In this document: in pieces, positions 34,885 to 43,795 of the stretch
Layout: each line of letters starts with the position of its first letter
Position numbering within the stretch: position 1 is the stretch's first letter
Translations under genes and position numbers: made by a program
Source of the DNA: Thetidibacter halocola
GTDB taxonomy: Bacteria; Pseudomonadota; Alphaproteobacteria; Rhodobacterales; Rhodobacteraceae
Assembly: GCF_018224955.1 (NCBI RefSeq)
Contig: NZ_JAGTUU010000002.1
Span: forward strand, 62,001-126,000
Reading direction: 5' to 3'
DNA length: 64,000 nt
Notes under the pieces: generated by a model
Seen by the model: the letters and a program-made list of their open reading frames with translations, nothing else
Databases searched by the model: none
What the model was told of the DNA's origin: nothing

Positions 34885-37800
34885 TTGATCACCACCCGGC
34901 CCGACGCCGTCGTCGCGCGGTAGTCCGGGCGATACATGTCCTCGACCAGCGCGGCGGGGTGATGGAACGCGCCGGGCGAGACCGCGCGCAGGATATAGGC
35001 CAGCCGGATCGGGTCGGCGCCGCCCTGGGTCACGGCGGCCAGGAAACGGTCGGCGCGGAACTCGGCCGTGTCGACCTCGGCCACCTCGAGCCAGTCCAGC
35101 GCCTTGAGGTCGCCGGATTGCAGCAGCGAGGGGTTGTCGATCTCGAACCCCGCCGGCAGCGCGTCGTCGATCATCAACCGGGCGCGCGTGTCCTCGGCCG
35201 GGCGCACCGTCAGCACGGCGACCAGCCGCGTGCCGGTGGCGACACCGGCGGAAGGGTCCACGAGGTCTCCCTCCAGCGTGTAATAGTCACGCGTCAGGCC
35301 ATAGCCATAGCCCGAGGCCAGCGTGTCGCCCGAAGGCACGCCGAGCGTGGTCAGCGTCACGTCGGTCGGGCCGCTGCCGGTATTGGTGATCGTCATCGGC
35401 TCCAGCCCGGCACCTGTGAGACGCCGCAGGAATGGGCCGGTCGCCGGCACGCCATCGACATCAATGCCTGACACGGTCGGGTCCTGCACCATCGCGTGCG
35501 CCGCCAGCAGCGCCCAGGCCTGTTCCTGCGTGCTGCGCGGGGTACGGATGGCTGCGACCAGCGCCTCGCGGTCGACTGCCTCGGATCGGCTTTCCACCGC
35601 CAGCGTCAGCAGCCCTGCCGCATCGCGCATCGGCGTGCCGTAATCGGCGCGCCAGACCTGCCCCTCGGGCGTCTGCCGGGACAGGCGTGCGGCGGCTGCG
35701 GCGAACATCGCATCGGCCCGCACCTGGTCGCCGTAGGAGGCCAGCGCCGCGCCCAACTGCGCCAGCGCAAGCGGCGTGGCGAAGGCATCCTTGCGCTCGT
35801 CGGCGTAGTAGCGCAGGTCGCCCACCTGTGCGCGGCCCTCGCGCGCCAGCACCATCAGCGCAAAGGCGATATCCTCTCCGCCCTCGTCGAAATCGGGCGC
35901 GTAGGCGATGCGGTTGTTCAGGTTGTCGAGGGCGGAGGCAAAGGCGCGGTCCGGCACGTCATGCCCTGCGGCCCTGGCCCGGCTCAGGAAGTCGGTGACA
36001 TAGGCATCCAGCCAGAAATCCCCCGAATCCGCCCGCCACAGGCCAAAGGCGCCGTTGGCCGACTGCCGTGTCAGCACCTTGTCCACCGCCTGCCCGACGC
36101 GCTGCCGCATCCGGTCGGCCCCGCCAAGGCCCAGCGGTTCGGCCAGAGCCGACAGATACAGCAAGGGCAGCGCCTGCGAGGTCACCTGTTCCGTGCAGCC
36201 GTAGGGGTAGCGATCCAGCGAGGCCAGCAGACCCGGCACGTCGAACCGCGCCAGCGGCCCGGCCGAGATCAGCGCCTGCGAGGACGCGAGACGGAACCCG
36301 TCGAACACCTGCCCGTCCAGTGTAAAGGTCTGCCCCGGCGCCAGCGTGAAACGCCGCGTCTGGCCGATGACCGGGTCGTTCGCCCGCACGCCCAGCGTCA
36401 GCGCCTTGGTCAGGCGCTGGCCCTCGGGTGTGGTGAGCGCAATCTCGATCCGGAAATCGCCCACATCGTCAGCGACAAGAGGCAGCGACACGGCGGCCTT
36501 GCCACCTTCAGCCAGCGCGACCGTCTCGGGTGCCCCTGTCAGGCGCAGGCCGTCGGCTGCGACCTCCAGCGGCATCGCGCCCGTCGCGCCCTTGGCATGG
36601 GTGAATTCCAGCAGCAGGCGGCTTTGATCCCCCGGCGCAAGGAAGCGTGGTAGAGAGGCCGTCATCACCACCGGGTCGCGCACCAGTACATCCATCTGCG
36701 CCTGACCCACGCCCTTTGCCGACCAGGCCACCGCCATCACCCGCACGGTGCCGTTGAAGTCCGGCAGGTCGAAACTGACCCGCGCTTTGCCCTCGGCATC
36801 CACGGTCACGGGGCCGGAAAAGAAGGCGACCAGGTCTTCGGTCGGCGGCGGACTTTGCATCCGCATCACCGCCGAGGCATCGCCACCCGTGCGCACCTGC
36901 CCCATCGCGCCGTTCATGCCGTCGATCAGCCGACCATACAGGTCGCGGATCTCGACACCCAGCCTGCGCTGGCCAAAGAAATGCGCCGACGGATCGGGCG
37001 CCTCGAAACCGGTCAGGTTCAGGATGCCCAGGTCGACCGCCGCGACGGTCACATGCGCGGCCTCGCCCGGCGCCAGCCCATCGATCCGCACGGCGGCGGT
37101 CAACGGACCGCGGGGCGCGGCCTCTGACCCGGTCTCGAGGGTCACGGCCAGCTTGCGCGCGCCCGGATCGACGGCGGCATGGGCGAGACCCAGCACGCGG
37201 CCCGGGTTCATCCCCGCCGCCACATCCATCGGGCGCAGCACCTGCGCGGTGACATAGACGCCCGCGCCCCACTCCTCGGTCACGGGCAGTTGCAGGGTGT
37301 TTTCGCCCTCGGCCACCTCGACCGCCTGCATGGAAATCACCCGGTCGGCCAGCACCGTGACCAGCGCCTTGCCCGCCGAACGTGGCACCATGCGCAGCGT
37401 CGCGGTATCGCCGACGCGATAGCTGGCGGCGTCCAGCGACATGTCCAGCATGTCCGGGCTGTCGGCCGCGTCTGCCGCAGCATACCAGCCCGCGTCGAAC
37501 CCCATCGACGCGGCGACATAGGCGCCGTCGGTGCGTTCGACGACGATCTCGTAAGCGCCCCATTCGACATCCGCCGACACGCGCACCGGATCGGCGCCCA
37601 GAGTCGCCGCGCCCCGTGCGACGGTCTGGCGGGTCGTCACCGGCTCCCAGTACCAGCTGCCATATTGCTGATACCACTGGTAGCGCGTGTTGACGCGGTT
37701 CACCTCCCAGGTCACGGCCATCGCCTGCGGCATCAGGTCGGGGCCCAGCGCGATCAGGTCAAAGCCGGCCTCGGCCCCCTCGGGCAGGGTGTCGTCGAAA

Positions 37801-40292
37801 TTGGGCCTTATGCCGATCATCGGCACAGGCGACGCAACCGGCCGCGTGATGCTGCGTTCCACCGGGCGGCCCGAGGCCTCGGCCAGGCGCAGGGTGATGC
37901 GGGCCGACATGGGGCGGCCTTCGGCGTCAAGTTCAGGCATCGGCAACGGCAGCATGGCATTGCCCGTGGCATCGGTGCGCAGATCGGCGGGCAGCCCCTC
38001 GCGCCGCGCCGCCGGGTCGGCGTCGTGACGGCCGAAGCGGTAGCGCGGGAAGGCGTCCAGCCGGTTCTGCGCCGACAGGGTCACGTCGCCCTCGATGGTC
38101 AGGTCTGCGCCCGGCGCGCCGAACAGGTAGCGCGCCGACACGCCCATCAGCGGCGGCGAGAGCGGGTTGAACGGCGCATCGGGCAGGGTCAGGTCAAAGT
38201 CGATCCGCTCGGGCACGAAATCCTCGACGAGGATCGTGGTCGAGGCCAGCGCGGGCGCCTTGGGGTCGGCATGCACCTCCAGTCGCCACGCCCCACGCGG
38301 CACCGAGGCGGACAAAGGCAGGTCGAACACATGCCCGCCGTCGATCCCGCCATCCGAGACATGGCGCGAATGCTCCACCCCGTCGGGGCGGGTCAGCACG
38401 GCGGTCATCGGCACATCGGCCACCGCATCGGCCCGCGCGTCACGCAACAGCGCAGTCGCGTGGATCACCTCTCCGGCGCGATAGGCGCCGCGGTCGGTTG
38501 CGAGGAAAGCGTCCAGCGGCCCGGCGGGCGCGCGGCCTGCCACGCCCCGGTCGCTGAGGTCGAAGGCCGGGTCGGTCAGCGACAGGAAGGCCATGTCGGC
38601 ATCGCTTTGCCGCGCCACCACCATCGCAGGCGCAGCGCCCCCGGTGCCGCGCGTCAGGCCGGGCGCAAAGCGTGCCACGCCCTGCGGATCGGTCGTCACC
38701 CGGTCCAAAACCCGGTTGGCGCGGTTCATCAGCACCACCTCGACCCCCGCCAGCGGCCCGGCATCGGCCAGGCCACGGGCAAAGACCGTCAAGCCATCCG
38801 TGCCCTGCATCGTGGTCAGGCCGATATCGGACAAGAGGAACCATTGCGTCGCCCTACCCTCTTCGTCATCGCCCGGCACGGCGGCGGTCAGCGCATAGAG
38901 CCCGGCGGGCAGGTCGCCCACCACGTCGCCCATCGGCAGGCGGGTCAGCATGTCGCGGTTCAGGTCGTTGCGCACCTCGCCGGCGCCGCGCCAGATCTCT
39001 TCGGCGACGGTGTCGGCAAAGAAATCCTCTTCCCAGCGGTTCAGCGGTTGGCCGAACCAGTTGTCCTGCATGGTGCGGATCAGGTTCGCATCGGCCACCC
39101 GGCGCAGCACCAAATCGACCGTGTCCAGGTTCACGGTCTCGACCGGCAGACCGGCATCGACCGAACGCGGCAGCACATAGGCGCGGCCCGGAAAGCCTAC
39201 CCTTGGCGCGCGGTCACGCACATAGGCGGTGATGGGCACGTCTCGCACCAGCGACTCGCCCGTGCCCGAGGGCAGCCCGGCGCGGAAGGTCAGCGTGTAG
39301 CGCGCACCATGCTCGACCCCCTCGACGCAGAGCCTGTCACCCGAGGCGGTGACCGCAAGACGGGGATCAGGCAGCCGGACATAGCTGGCATAATCGACAC
39401 CCGCACGCACCAGCGCCTCGGAGAACTCAGCGCAGATTCGGGGCGCGGCGGCGTCGGCCTCGACCACGTGCTCGGTGATGCGAAAGCCGTATTTGCCGAT
39501 CGCCTCGTCCAGAAGGGCGCTGACATCGGCGCGGGGCTGCAGCGTTTCCGCGAGGCGCAGCGCGGGGATCATGTCGCGCCCCCGTCCCTGCTGCTCCAGT
39601 GCCTGCGCGAGGTCGTAGAGCGCGGCGACGCGCAGGGCATCCGTGCCGCTGCGCAGGTAGGCGTTGATCGTCGCCAGGTAGGCGCGGTCGCTGTAGCGGC
39701 GCTGGTCGGACCCGCTCTGCGTTGCCTGATACTCGACCGACCAGGCGCCGTATTGCAGCCAGAGCGCAGCTTCGTCGGTCTGCGCCAGCGCGGCGCCGGT
39801 CCAGTGGATGGCCTGCGACCAGTTGCCCTTGGCGCGCTCGTCCTGCGCGGCCTGCAACAGTGCGGCGGGTGTCCACTGGCCGCCGCCATGGCGCAGCGCC
39901 AGCGCCTCGGCCTCGACCCGCGCGCGGGCAAGATCGGACTCGGACAGGAAGGCGAGGTCGGCGCCACGCAAAGCCGCGCGGGTCAGGGCAGCGGGATCCA
40001 CCTTCACGACACGGGCCGAGAGCGCACCCTCGAACGGTTCCTCGCGGCTGATACCGGTCTTGGGGAAACAGACATTGGCCTTCTGGTTGAAGGTCAGGGC
40101 GTTGCAATGCGGATCGTTCAGGCACAGGCGCTGGCAGGCGTCGAACGTGGTGTCGAACAGCGGTTGCAGGTCGCCGCCGGGAAAATCCATGTCCCGCGTC
40201 ACCACCAGGCGCCGCTCGGGCAGCCATTCCTGCGCCACGGCGAGCGAGGTGGAAAGCGCGCCCAACACCAGGGCCAAAACCAAACGCCGCAT
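34881..40292 (-). CDS. Bacterial alpha-2-macroglobulin with N-terminal PAN/Apple-like domain
   Basis: About 1803 residues. A signal peptide (ends LAVA-QEW, no lipobox) is followed by a Cys-rich PAN/Apple-like domain (about 35-85, FDACQRLCLNDPHCNALTF), macroglobulin-type beta domains, and a thioester segment YPYGCTEQVTSQALPLL in which the CxEQ motif is intact. A helical toroid and a C-terminal receptor-like domain follow. It should trap proteases that breach the outer membrane and protect the cell with PbpC. Unlike E. coli YfhM it appears soluble rather than lipid-anchored. The ATG at 40292 has AAAGGAG 8 bases upstream; the longer frame begins at an unsupported TTG. Confidence 0.92.
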   Translation of the reverse strand: MRRLVLALVLGALSTSLAVAQEWLPERRLVVTRDMDFPGGDLQPLFDTTFDACQRLCLNDPHCNALTFNQKANVCFPKTGISREEPFEGALSARVVKVDPAALTRAALRGADLAFLSESDLARARVEAEALALRHGGGQWTPAALLQAAQDERAKGNWSQAIHWTGAALAQTDEAALWLQYGAWSVEYQATQSGSDQRRYSDRAYLATINAYLRSGTDALRVAALYDLAQALEQQGRGRDMIPALRLAETLQPRADVSALLDEAIGKYGFRITEHVVEADAAAPRICAEFSEALVRAGVDYASYVRLPDPRLAVTASGDRLCVEGVEHGARYTLTFRAGLPSGTGESLVRDVPITAYVRDRAPRVGFPGRAYVLPRSVDAGLPVETVNLDTVDLVLRRVADANLIRTMQDNWFGQPLNRWEEDFFADTVAEEIWRGAGEVRNDLNRDMLTRLPMGDVVGDLPAGLYALTAAVPGDDEEGRATQWFLLSDIGLTTMQGTDGLTVFARGLADAGPLAGVEVVLMNRANRVLDRVTTDPQGVARFAPGLTRGTGGAAPAMVVARQSDADMAFLSLTDPAFDLSDRGVAGRAPAGPLDAFLATDRGAYRAGEVIHATALLRDARADAVADVPMTAVLTRPDGVEHSRHVSDGGIDGGHVFDLPLSASVPRGAWRLEVHADPKAPALASTTILVEDFVPERIDFDLTLPDAPFNPLSPPLMGVSARYLFGAPGADLTIEGDVTLSAQNRLDAFPRYRFGRHDADPAARREGLPADLRTDATGNAMLPLPMPELDAEGRPMSARITLRLAEASGRPVERSITRPVASPVPMIGIRPNFDDTLPEGAEAGFDLIALGPDLMPQAMAVTWEVNRVNTRYQWYQQYGSWYWEPVTTRQTVARGAATLGADPVRVSADVEWGAYEIVVERTDGAYVAASMGFDAGWYAAADAADSPDMLDMSLDAASYRVGDTATLRMVPRSAGKALVTVLADRVISMQAVEVAEGENTLQLPVTEEWGAGVYVTAQVLRPMDVAAGMNPGRVLGLAHAAVDPGARKLAVTLETGSEAAPRGPLTAAVRIDGLAPGEAAHVTVAAVDLGILNLTGFEAPDPSAHFFGQRRLGVEIRDLYGRLIDGMNGAMGQVRTGGDASAVMRMQSPPPTEDLVAFFSGPVTVDAEGKARVSFDLPDFNGTVRVMAVAWSAKGVGQAQMDVLVRDPVVMTASLPRFLAPGDQSRLLLEFTHAKGATGAMPLEVAADGLRLTGAPETVALAEGGKAAVSLPLVADDVGDFRIEIALTTPEGQRLTKALTLGVRANDPVIGQTRRFTLAPGQTFTLDGQVFDGFRLASSQALISAGPLARFDVPGLLASLDRYPYGCTEQVTSQALPLLYLSALAEPLGLGGADRMRQRVGQAVDKVLTRQSANGAFGLWRADSGDFWLDAYVTDFLSRARAAGHDVPDRAFASALDNLNNRIAYAPDFDEGGEDIAFALMVLAREGRAQVGDLRYYADERKDAFATPLALAQLGAALASYGDQVRADAMFAAAAARLSRQTPEGQVWRADYGTPMRDAAGLLTLAVESRSEAVDREALVAAIRTPRSTQEQAWALLAAHAMVQDPTVSGIDVDGVPATGPFLRRLTGAGLEPMTITNTGSGPTDVTLTTLGVPSGDTLASGYGYGLTRDYYTLEGDLVDPSAGVATGTRLVAVLTVRPAEDTRARLMIDDALPAGFEIDNPSLLQSGDLKALDWLEVAEVDTAEFRADRFLAAVTQGGADPIRLAYILRAVSPGAFHHPAALVEDMYRPDYRATTASGRVVIK

Positions 40293-40417
40293 GGGAATGC
40301 TCCTTTTCACCAATCCCCCGATGCTGCCACGGCGCGCCCCAAGCCTGCAAGGATTCGGATATTAAGCGGATTTTCACCGCGTTCGGGGCAGTGTTTCGCG
40401 CGAACAGGAGGATAAGC

Positions 40418-42952
40418 ATGAACCTGAGGGAGCTGCTGGCAGAGGAACGGCGCGCACGACTGGCCGCCGAACGCCTGCTGGAGCTCAAGCAGCAGGAACT
40501 GACCGCCGCCAACCGCAAGCTGCGCGAGCATTCCAACCGCCTCAGCCACGAGATCATCGAAACCCGGGCCGAGGTCGAGGAGGTCCGTGACGAGAACAAG
40601 CGTGTCCTGCTGCAACTGGGCGAGGCGACCGAAAAGATCGAGCTGGTCGAAGGCCAGCTGTGGCAGGCGCTGGAAACCATCCGCGACGGATTCGCCCTGT
40701 TCGACGCGGATGGCCGGATGGAACTGGCCAATGCCGCCTACCTGTCGGTCTTCGACGGCGTCGAAACGATCGGACCGGGCGCCAGCTATGGCCAGGTCCT
40801 TGAGATCATGGCCGAAGAGGGAATCGTGGACCTTCAGGGCGAAAACGCCCGCGAATGGCAGATCCGCATGATCGAACGCTGGCAGTCAGAGCCGATCCCA
40901 CCGGAAACCCTGCGCCTTTGGAATGGCCGCTTCATCAAGATCCAGGATCGCCGTCGCCCCAATGGCGGCTTTGTCACGCTGGCCGTCGACATCACCGAGC
41001 TGATGCGCATGTGGTCCGCAATCGAGGAACTGCCGGACGGCTTCGTGATCTTCGACCCGGACGACCGACTGCTGATGTGCAACCAGCAGTATCGCGACCT
41101 CTACCGCCTCAGCGCCGAGGCGATCCAGACCGGCGCCACGTTCGAACAGATCCTGCGGTATGGCCTGGCGCATGGCCAGTATCTGGACGCCAAGGGGCAC
41201 GAGGAGGAATGGCTGGAATCCCGGCTGGAACAGCACCGCATCGCCACGCAGGAACTGGAACAGCAGCTGGACGACGGGCGCTGGTTGCGGGTCTACGAAC
41301 GCGAGACCCGCGATGGCGGGCGCGTCGGCCTGCGGGTGGACATCACCCAGATCAAGCAGAACGAGGTCCGCCTCAAGGAAGCGATGGAAAAGGCCGAGGC
41401 CGCGAACCGCGCCAAGTCTGCCTTCCTGGCCAACATGAGTCACGAAATCCGGACGCCGATGAACGGCATCGTCGGCATGGCCGACCTGATGATCGACACC
41501 GACCTGGCCGAGGAACAGCGCCTTTACCTGGAAACCATCCGCAGCTCGGGCGAGGCGTTGCTGGTCATCATCAACGACATCCTCGACTACTCCAAGATCG
41601 AGGCTGACAAGCTGCAGTTGCACCCCGAGCCCTTCGATCTGGAACGGGCGATCCACGAGGTCGTCATGCTGTTGCAGCCCAGCGCCCGCGACAAGGGAAT
41701 CGCACTGCTGGTCGATTACGACATCTTCCTGCCCACGCGGTTCACCGGCGACCCGGGTCGGATCCGGCAGATCCTGACGAACCTGCTGGGCAACGCGGTG
41801 AAATTCACGCTGGAGGGAAATGTGACCGTTCGTGTCGTGGGCTTTGTCGACAGCGACGACACGGCCGCGATCCACATCACGGTCGAGGATACCGGCATCG
41901 GCATCCCGCCCGACAAGATCGAGCACGTCTTTGGCGAGTTCAACCAGGTCGAGGACGAGCGTAACCGCAAGTTCGAGGGTACGGGCCTCGGCCTGTCGAT
42001 CACCCGCCGCCTGGTCGAACTGATGGGCGGCGATGTCTGGGTCGAGTCCGAGTTGAACCAGGGCAGCTGTTTCGGCCTGCGCCTGATCCTGCCAATCGAG
42101 GAACAGGCCGCCGACATCTCGGGCCGCATCCCCGAAAACATCCGCCGCGTGCTGATCGTCGACGGTCATTTCGCCAACCAGACCCTGCTGGCCAAGCAGC
42201 TGGGCCTGCTGCGGATCGATACCACCGTGCGGCAGACCGCCGCCGAGGCGCTAAAGGACCGCGGCGGCGACGCCGACCTGGTGATCGCCGACGCCGATCT
42301 GCCCGACATGCCCGGCAGCGACCTGGCGCGACGCCTCTGGGCTGCGGGGCGGCGCGTGCCCGTCATCCTGCTAGCCGACAACCCCGGCGCGGTCGTCTTG
42401 CCGGATGACGGGTCGATTCTGGCGTTGCTTCAGAAACCGCTGTCGCGCAAGGCGCTGATCGAGACGCTGGCGGGCCTGTCGACCCCAGCGAACCAGGCGG
42501 CGCCGCAAGCCGAAGCGCAGGAAGCGGCGCCAGAACCCGAGACGCCAGAAAACGACAGGCCGCTTATCCTGCTGGCGGAGGACAACAAGACCAACCAGCT
42601 TGTTTTCCGCAAGATGGCGGCAGGGTTCGATATCGAGCTGGTCATCGCCAACAACGGGATAGAGGCCGTGGCCGCCTACCAGGAGCGGCGTCCCGACCTG
42701 ATTTTCATGGACATTTCCATGCCGCAGATGGACGGCAAGGAAGCCACGCAGGCGATCCGCGCGCTGGAGGGGGATGGACCGCACGTACCCATCGTAGCCG
42801 TCACTGCACACGCCATGACCGGCGACCGCGAGGGGATCATCGAGGCGGGGCTGGACGACTACCTGACGAAACCGCTGCGCAAGGCCGAACTGGCCTCAAA
42901 GCTGGAGCGCTACCTGCCCGCCGCCCCGGCAGCGCAGGACCTGGCGGGCTAG
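40418..42952 (+). CDS. Hybrid sensor histidine kinase with two PAS and two receiver domains
   Basis: This encodes 844 residues with no membrane segment. Order: an N-terminal coiled coil (about 1-85), PAS 1 (IRDGFALFDADGRMELANAAYL), PAS 2 (LPDGFVIFDPDDRLLMCNQQY), HisKA with the phosphoacceptor in SHEIRTPMNGIVGM (about residue 345), HATPase (NLLGNAVKFT, DTGIGIPPDKI, GTGLGLSITRRLVELMGG), receiver 1 and receiver 2. Receiver 2 is canonical (LLAEDNKTNQ, FMDISMPQMDG, KPL). Receiver 1 keeps the phosphoacceptor (VIADADLPDMPG) but has VDGH instead of an acidic pair. It is cytoplasmic; the signal is unknown. GGAGG precedes the ATG. It is divergent from the macroglobulin gene. Confidence 0.92.
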   Translation: MNLRELLAEERRARLAAERLLELKQQELTAANRKLREHSNRLSHEIIETRAEVEEVRDENKRVLLQLGEATEKIELVEGQLWQALETIRDGFALFDADGRMELANAAYLSVFDGVETIGPGASYGQVLEIMAEEGIVDLQGENAREWQIRMIERWQSEPIPPETLRLWNGRFIKIQDRRRPNGGFVTLAVDITELMRMWSAIEELPDGFVIFDPDDRLLMCNQQYRDLYRLSAEAIQTGATFEQILRYGLAHGQYLDAKGHEEEWLESRLEQHRIATQELEQQLDDGRWLRVYERETRDGGRVGLRVDITQIKQNEVRLKEAMEKAEAANRAKSAFLANMSHEIRTPMNGIVGMADLMIDTDLAEEQRLYLETIRSSGEALLVIINDILDYSKIEADKLQLHPEPFDLERAIHEVVMLLQPSARDKGIALLVDYDIFLPTRFTGDPGRIRQILTNLLGNAVKFTLEGNVTVRVVGFVDSDDTAAIHITVEDTGIGIPPDKIEHVFGEFNQVEDERNRKFEGTGLGLSITRRLVELMGGDVWVESELNQGSCFGLRLILPIEEQAADISGRIPENIRRVLIVDGHFANQTLLAKQLGLLRIDTTVRQTAAEALKDRGGDADLVIADADLPDMPGSDLARRLWAAGRRVPVILLADNPGAVVLPDDGSILALLQKPLSRKALIETLAGLSTPANQAAPQAEAQEAAPEPETPENDRPLILLAEDNKTNQLVFRKMAAGFDIELVIANNGIEAVAAYQERRPDLIFMDISMPQMDGKEATQAIRALEGDGPHVPIVAVTAHAMTGDREGIIEAGLDDYLTKPLRKAELASKLERYLPAAPAAQDLAG

Positions 42953-42980
42953 GCGACGGTCTTCACCACCCTATCGGCAG

Positions 42981-43763
42981 TCAAGCGGCGCTTTGCGCTT
43001 CGGCCGGGCGGACAAAGACCGGGCGGTCGGGCGTGCTCATCTCTTCCTGCCAGACATAGCCGCCGAGGTCGAAGTCGCGCAGCCCCTCAGGATCGGTCAG
43101 GCGGCGCTGGATGACGAAGCGCGCCATCGACCCGCGCGCGCGTTTCGCGAAGAAGCTGACGATCTTCGGACCCTGCGGCTTGTCCTCCATGAAGACGGGG
43201 GTGATGACCCGCAGCCTCAGCGCCTTTTCCGGCACCGCGCCGAAATACTCCTGGCTGGCGCAGTTCACCAGCACGTCGGCGCCCAGCGCCTGTCCTTGCG
43301 CGTTCAGCGCCTTGGCGATCTGGTCGCGCCAATAGGCATAGAGGCTGTCACCGCGCCGCGTCTTCAGGCGCGAGCCCATCTCCAGCCGGTAAGGCTGGAT
43401 CGCGTCCAGCGGGCGCAGGATGCCGTAAAGCCCCGACAGGATACGCAGGTGATCCTGTGCCCAGTCCAGTTCCTCGGCCTCGAGCGAGCCGGCCTCGAGC
43501 CCCTGGTAGGTGTCACCGGCAAAGGCAAAGGCGGCGGGGCGCAGATCCTCGGGGCCGGGTTGGTCGGTGAAGGCCTTGAACCGGTCGCGGTTCAGCCGCG
43601 CCAGGTCGTCGGACAGGTCCATCAGCCCCTTGAGATCGGACAGGGTCAGGTTGCGAGCGGTCTTGGCCAGCCGCAGCGCATCCTCCTCGAAATCCGGTTT
43701 GGTCATGGTCTCGGGCCGCTCTGCCCAGTCCAGCCGCTTGGCCGGGGAAATCACCACCAGCAT
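42981..43763 (-). CDS. yaaA: Peroxide stress protein YaaA (UPF0246/DUF328)
   Basis: This encodes 260 residues, the usual length. The start MLVVISPAKRLDW, FTDQPGPEDLRPAAFAFAGDTYQGLEA, LRILSGLYGILRPLDAIQPYRLEMGS, NCASQEYFGAV and KRARGSMARFVI are diagnostic. In E. coli YaaA lowers free intracellular iron during peroxide stress. It lies downstream of recQ on the same strand with a 32-base gap, so it may be co-transcribed. It is convergent with the hybrid kinase. Confidence 0.95.
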   Translation of the reverse strand: MLVVISPAKRLDWAERPETMTKPDFEEDALRLAKTARNLTLSDLKGLMDLSDDLARLNRDRFKAFTDQPGPEDLRPAAFAFAGDTYQGLEAGSLEAEELDWAQDHLRILSGLYGILRPLDAIQPYRLEMGSRLKTRRGDSLYAYWRDQIAKALNAQGQALGADVLVNCASQEYFGAVPEKALRLRVITPVFMEDKPQGPKIVSFFAKRARGSMARFVIQRRLTDPEGLRDFDLGGYVWQEEMSTPDRPVFVRPAEAQSAA

Positions 43764-43795
43764 GATCGCCTCTCCGTCTGTGTCGGGGGTGGAAC

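Noticed and set aside
37179-40415. A 1078-codon open frame on the plus strand opposite the alpha-2-macroglobulin gene
   Set aside because: High-GC antisense shadow: rich in Arg, His, Gly and Gln, no domain, no ribosome site; the minus strand holds a clear macroglobulin.
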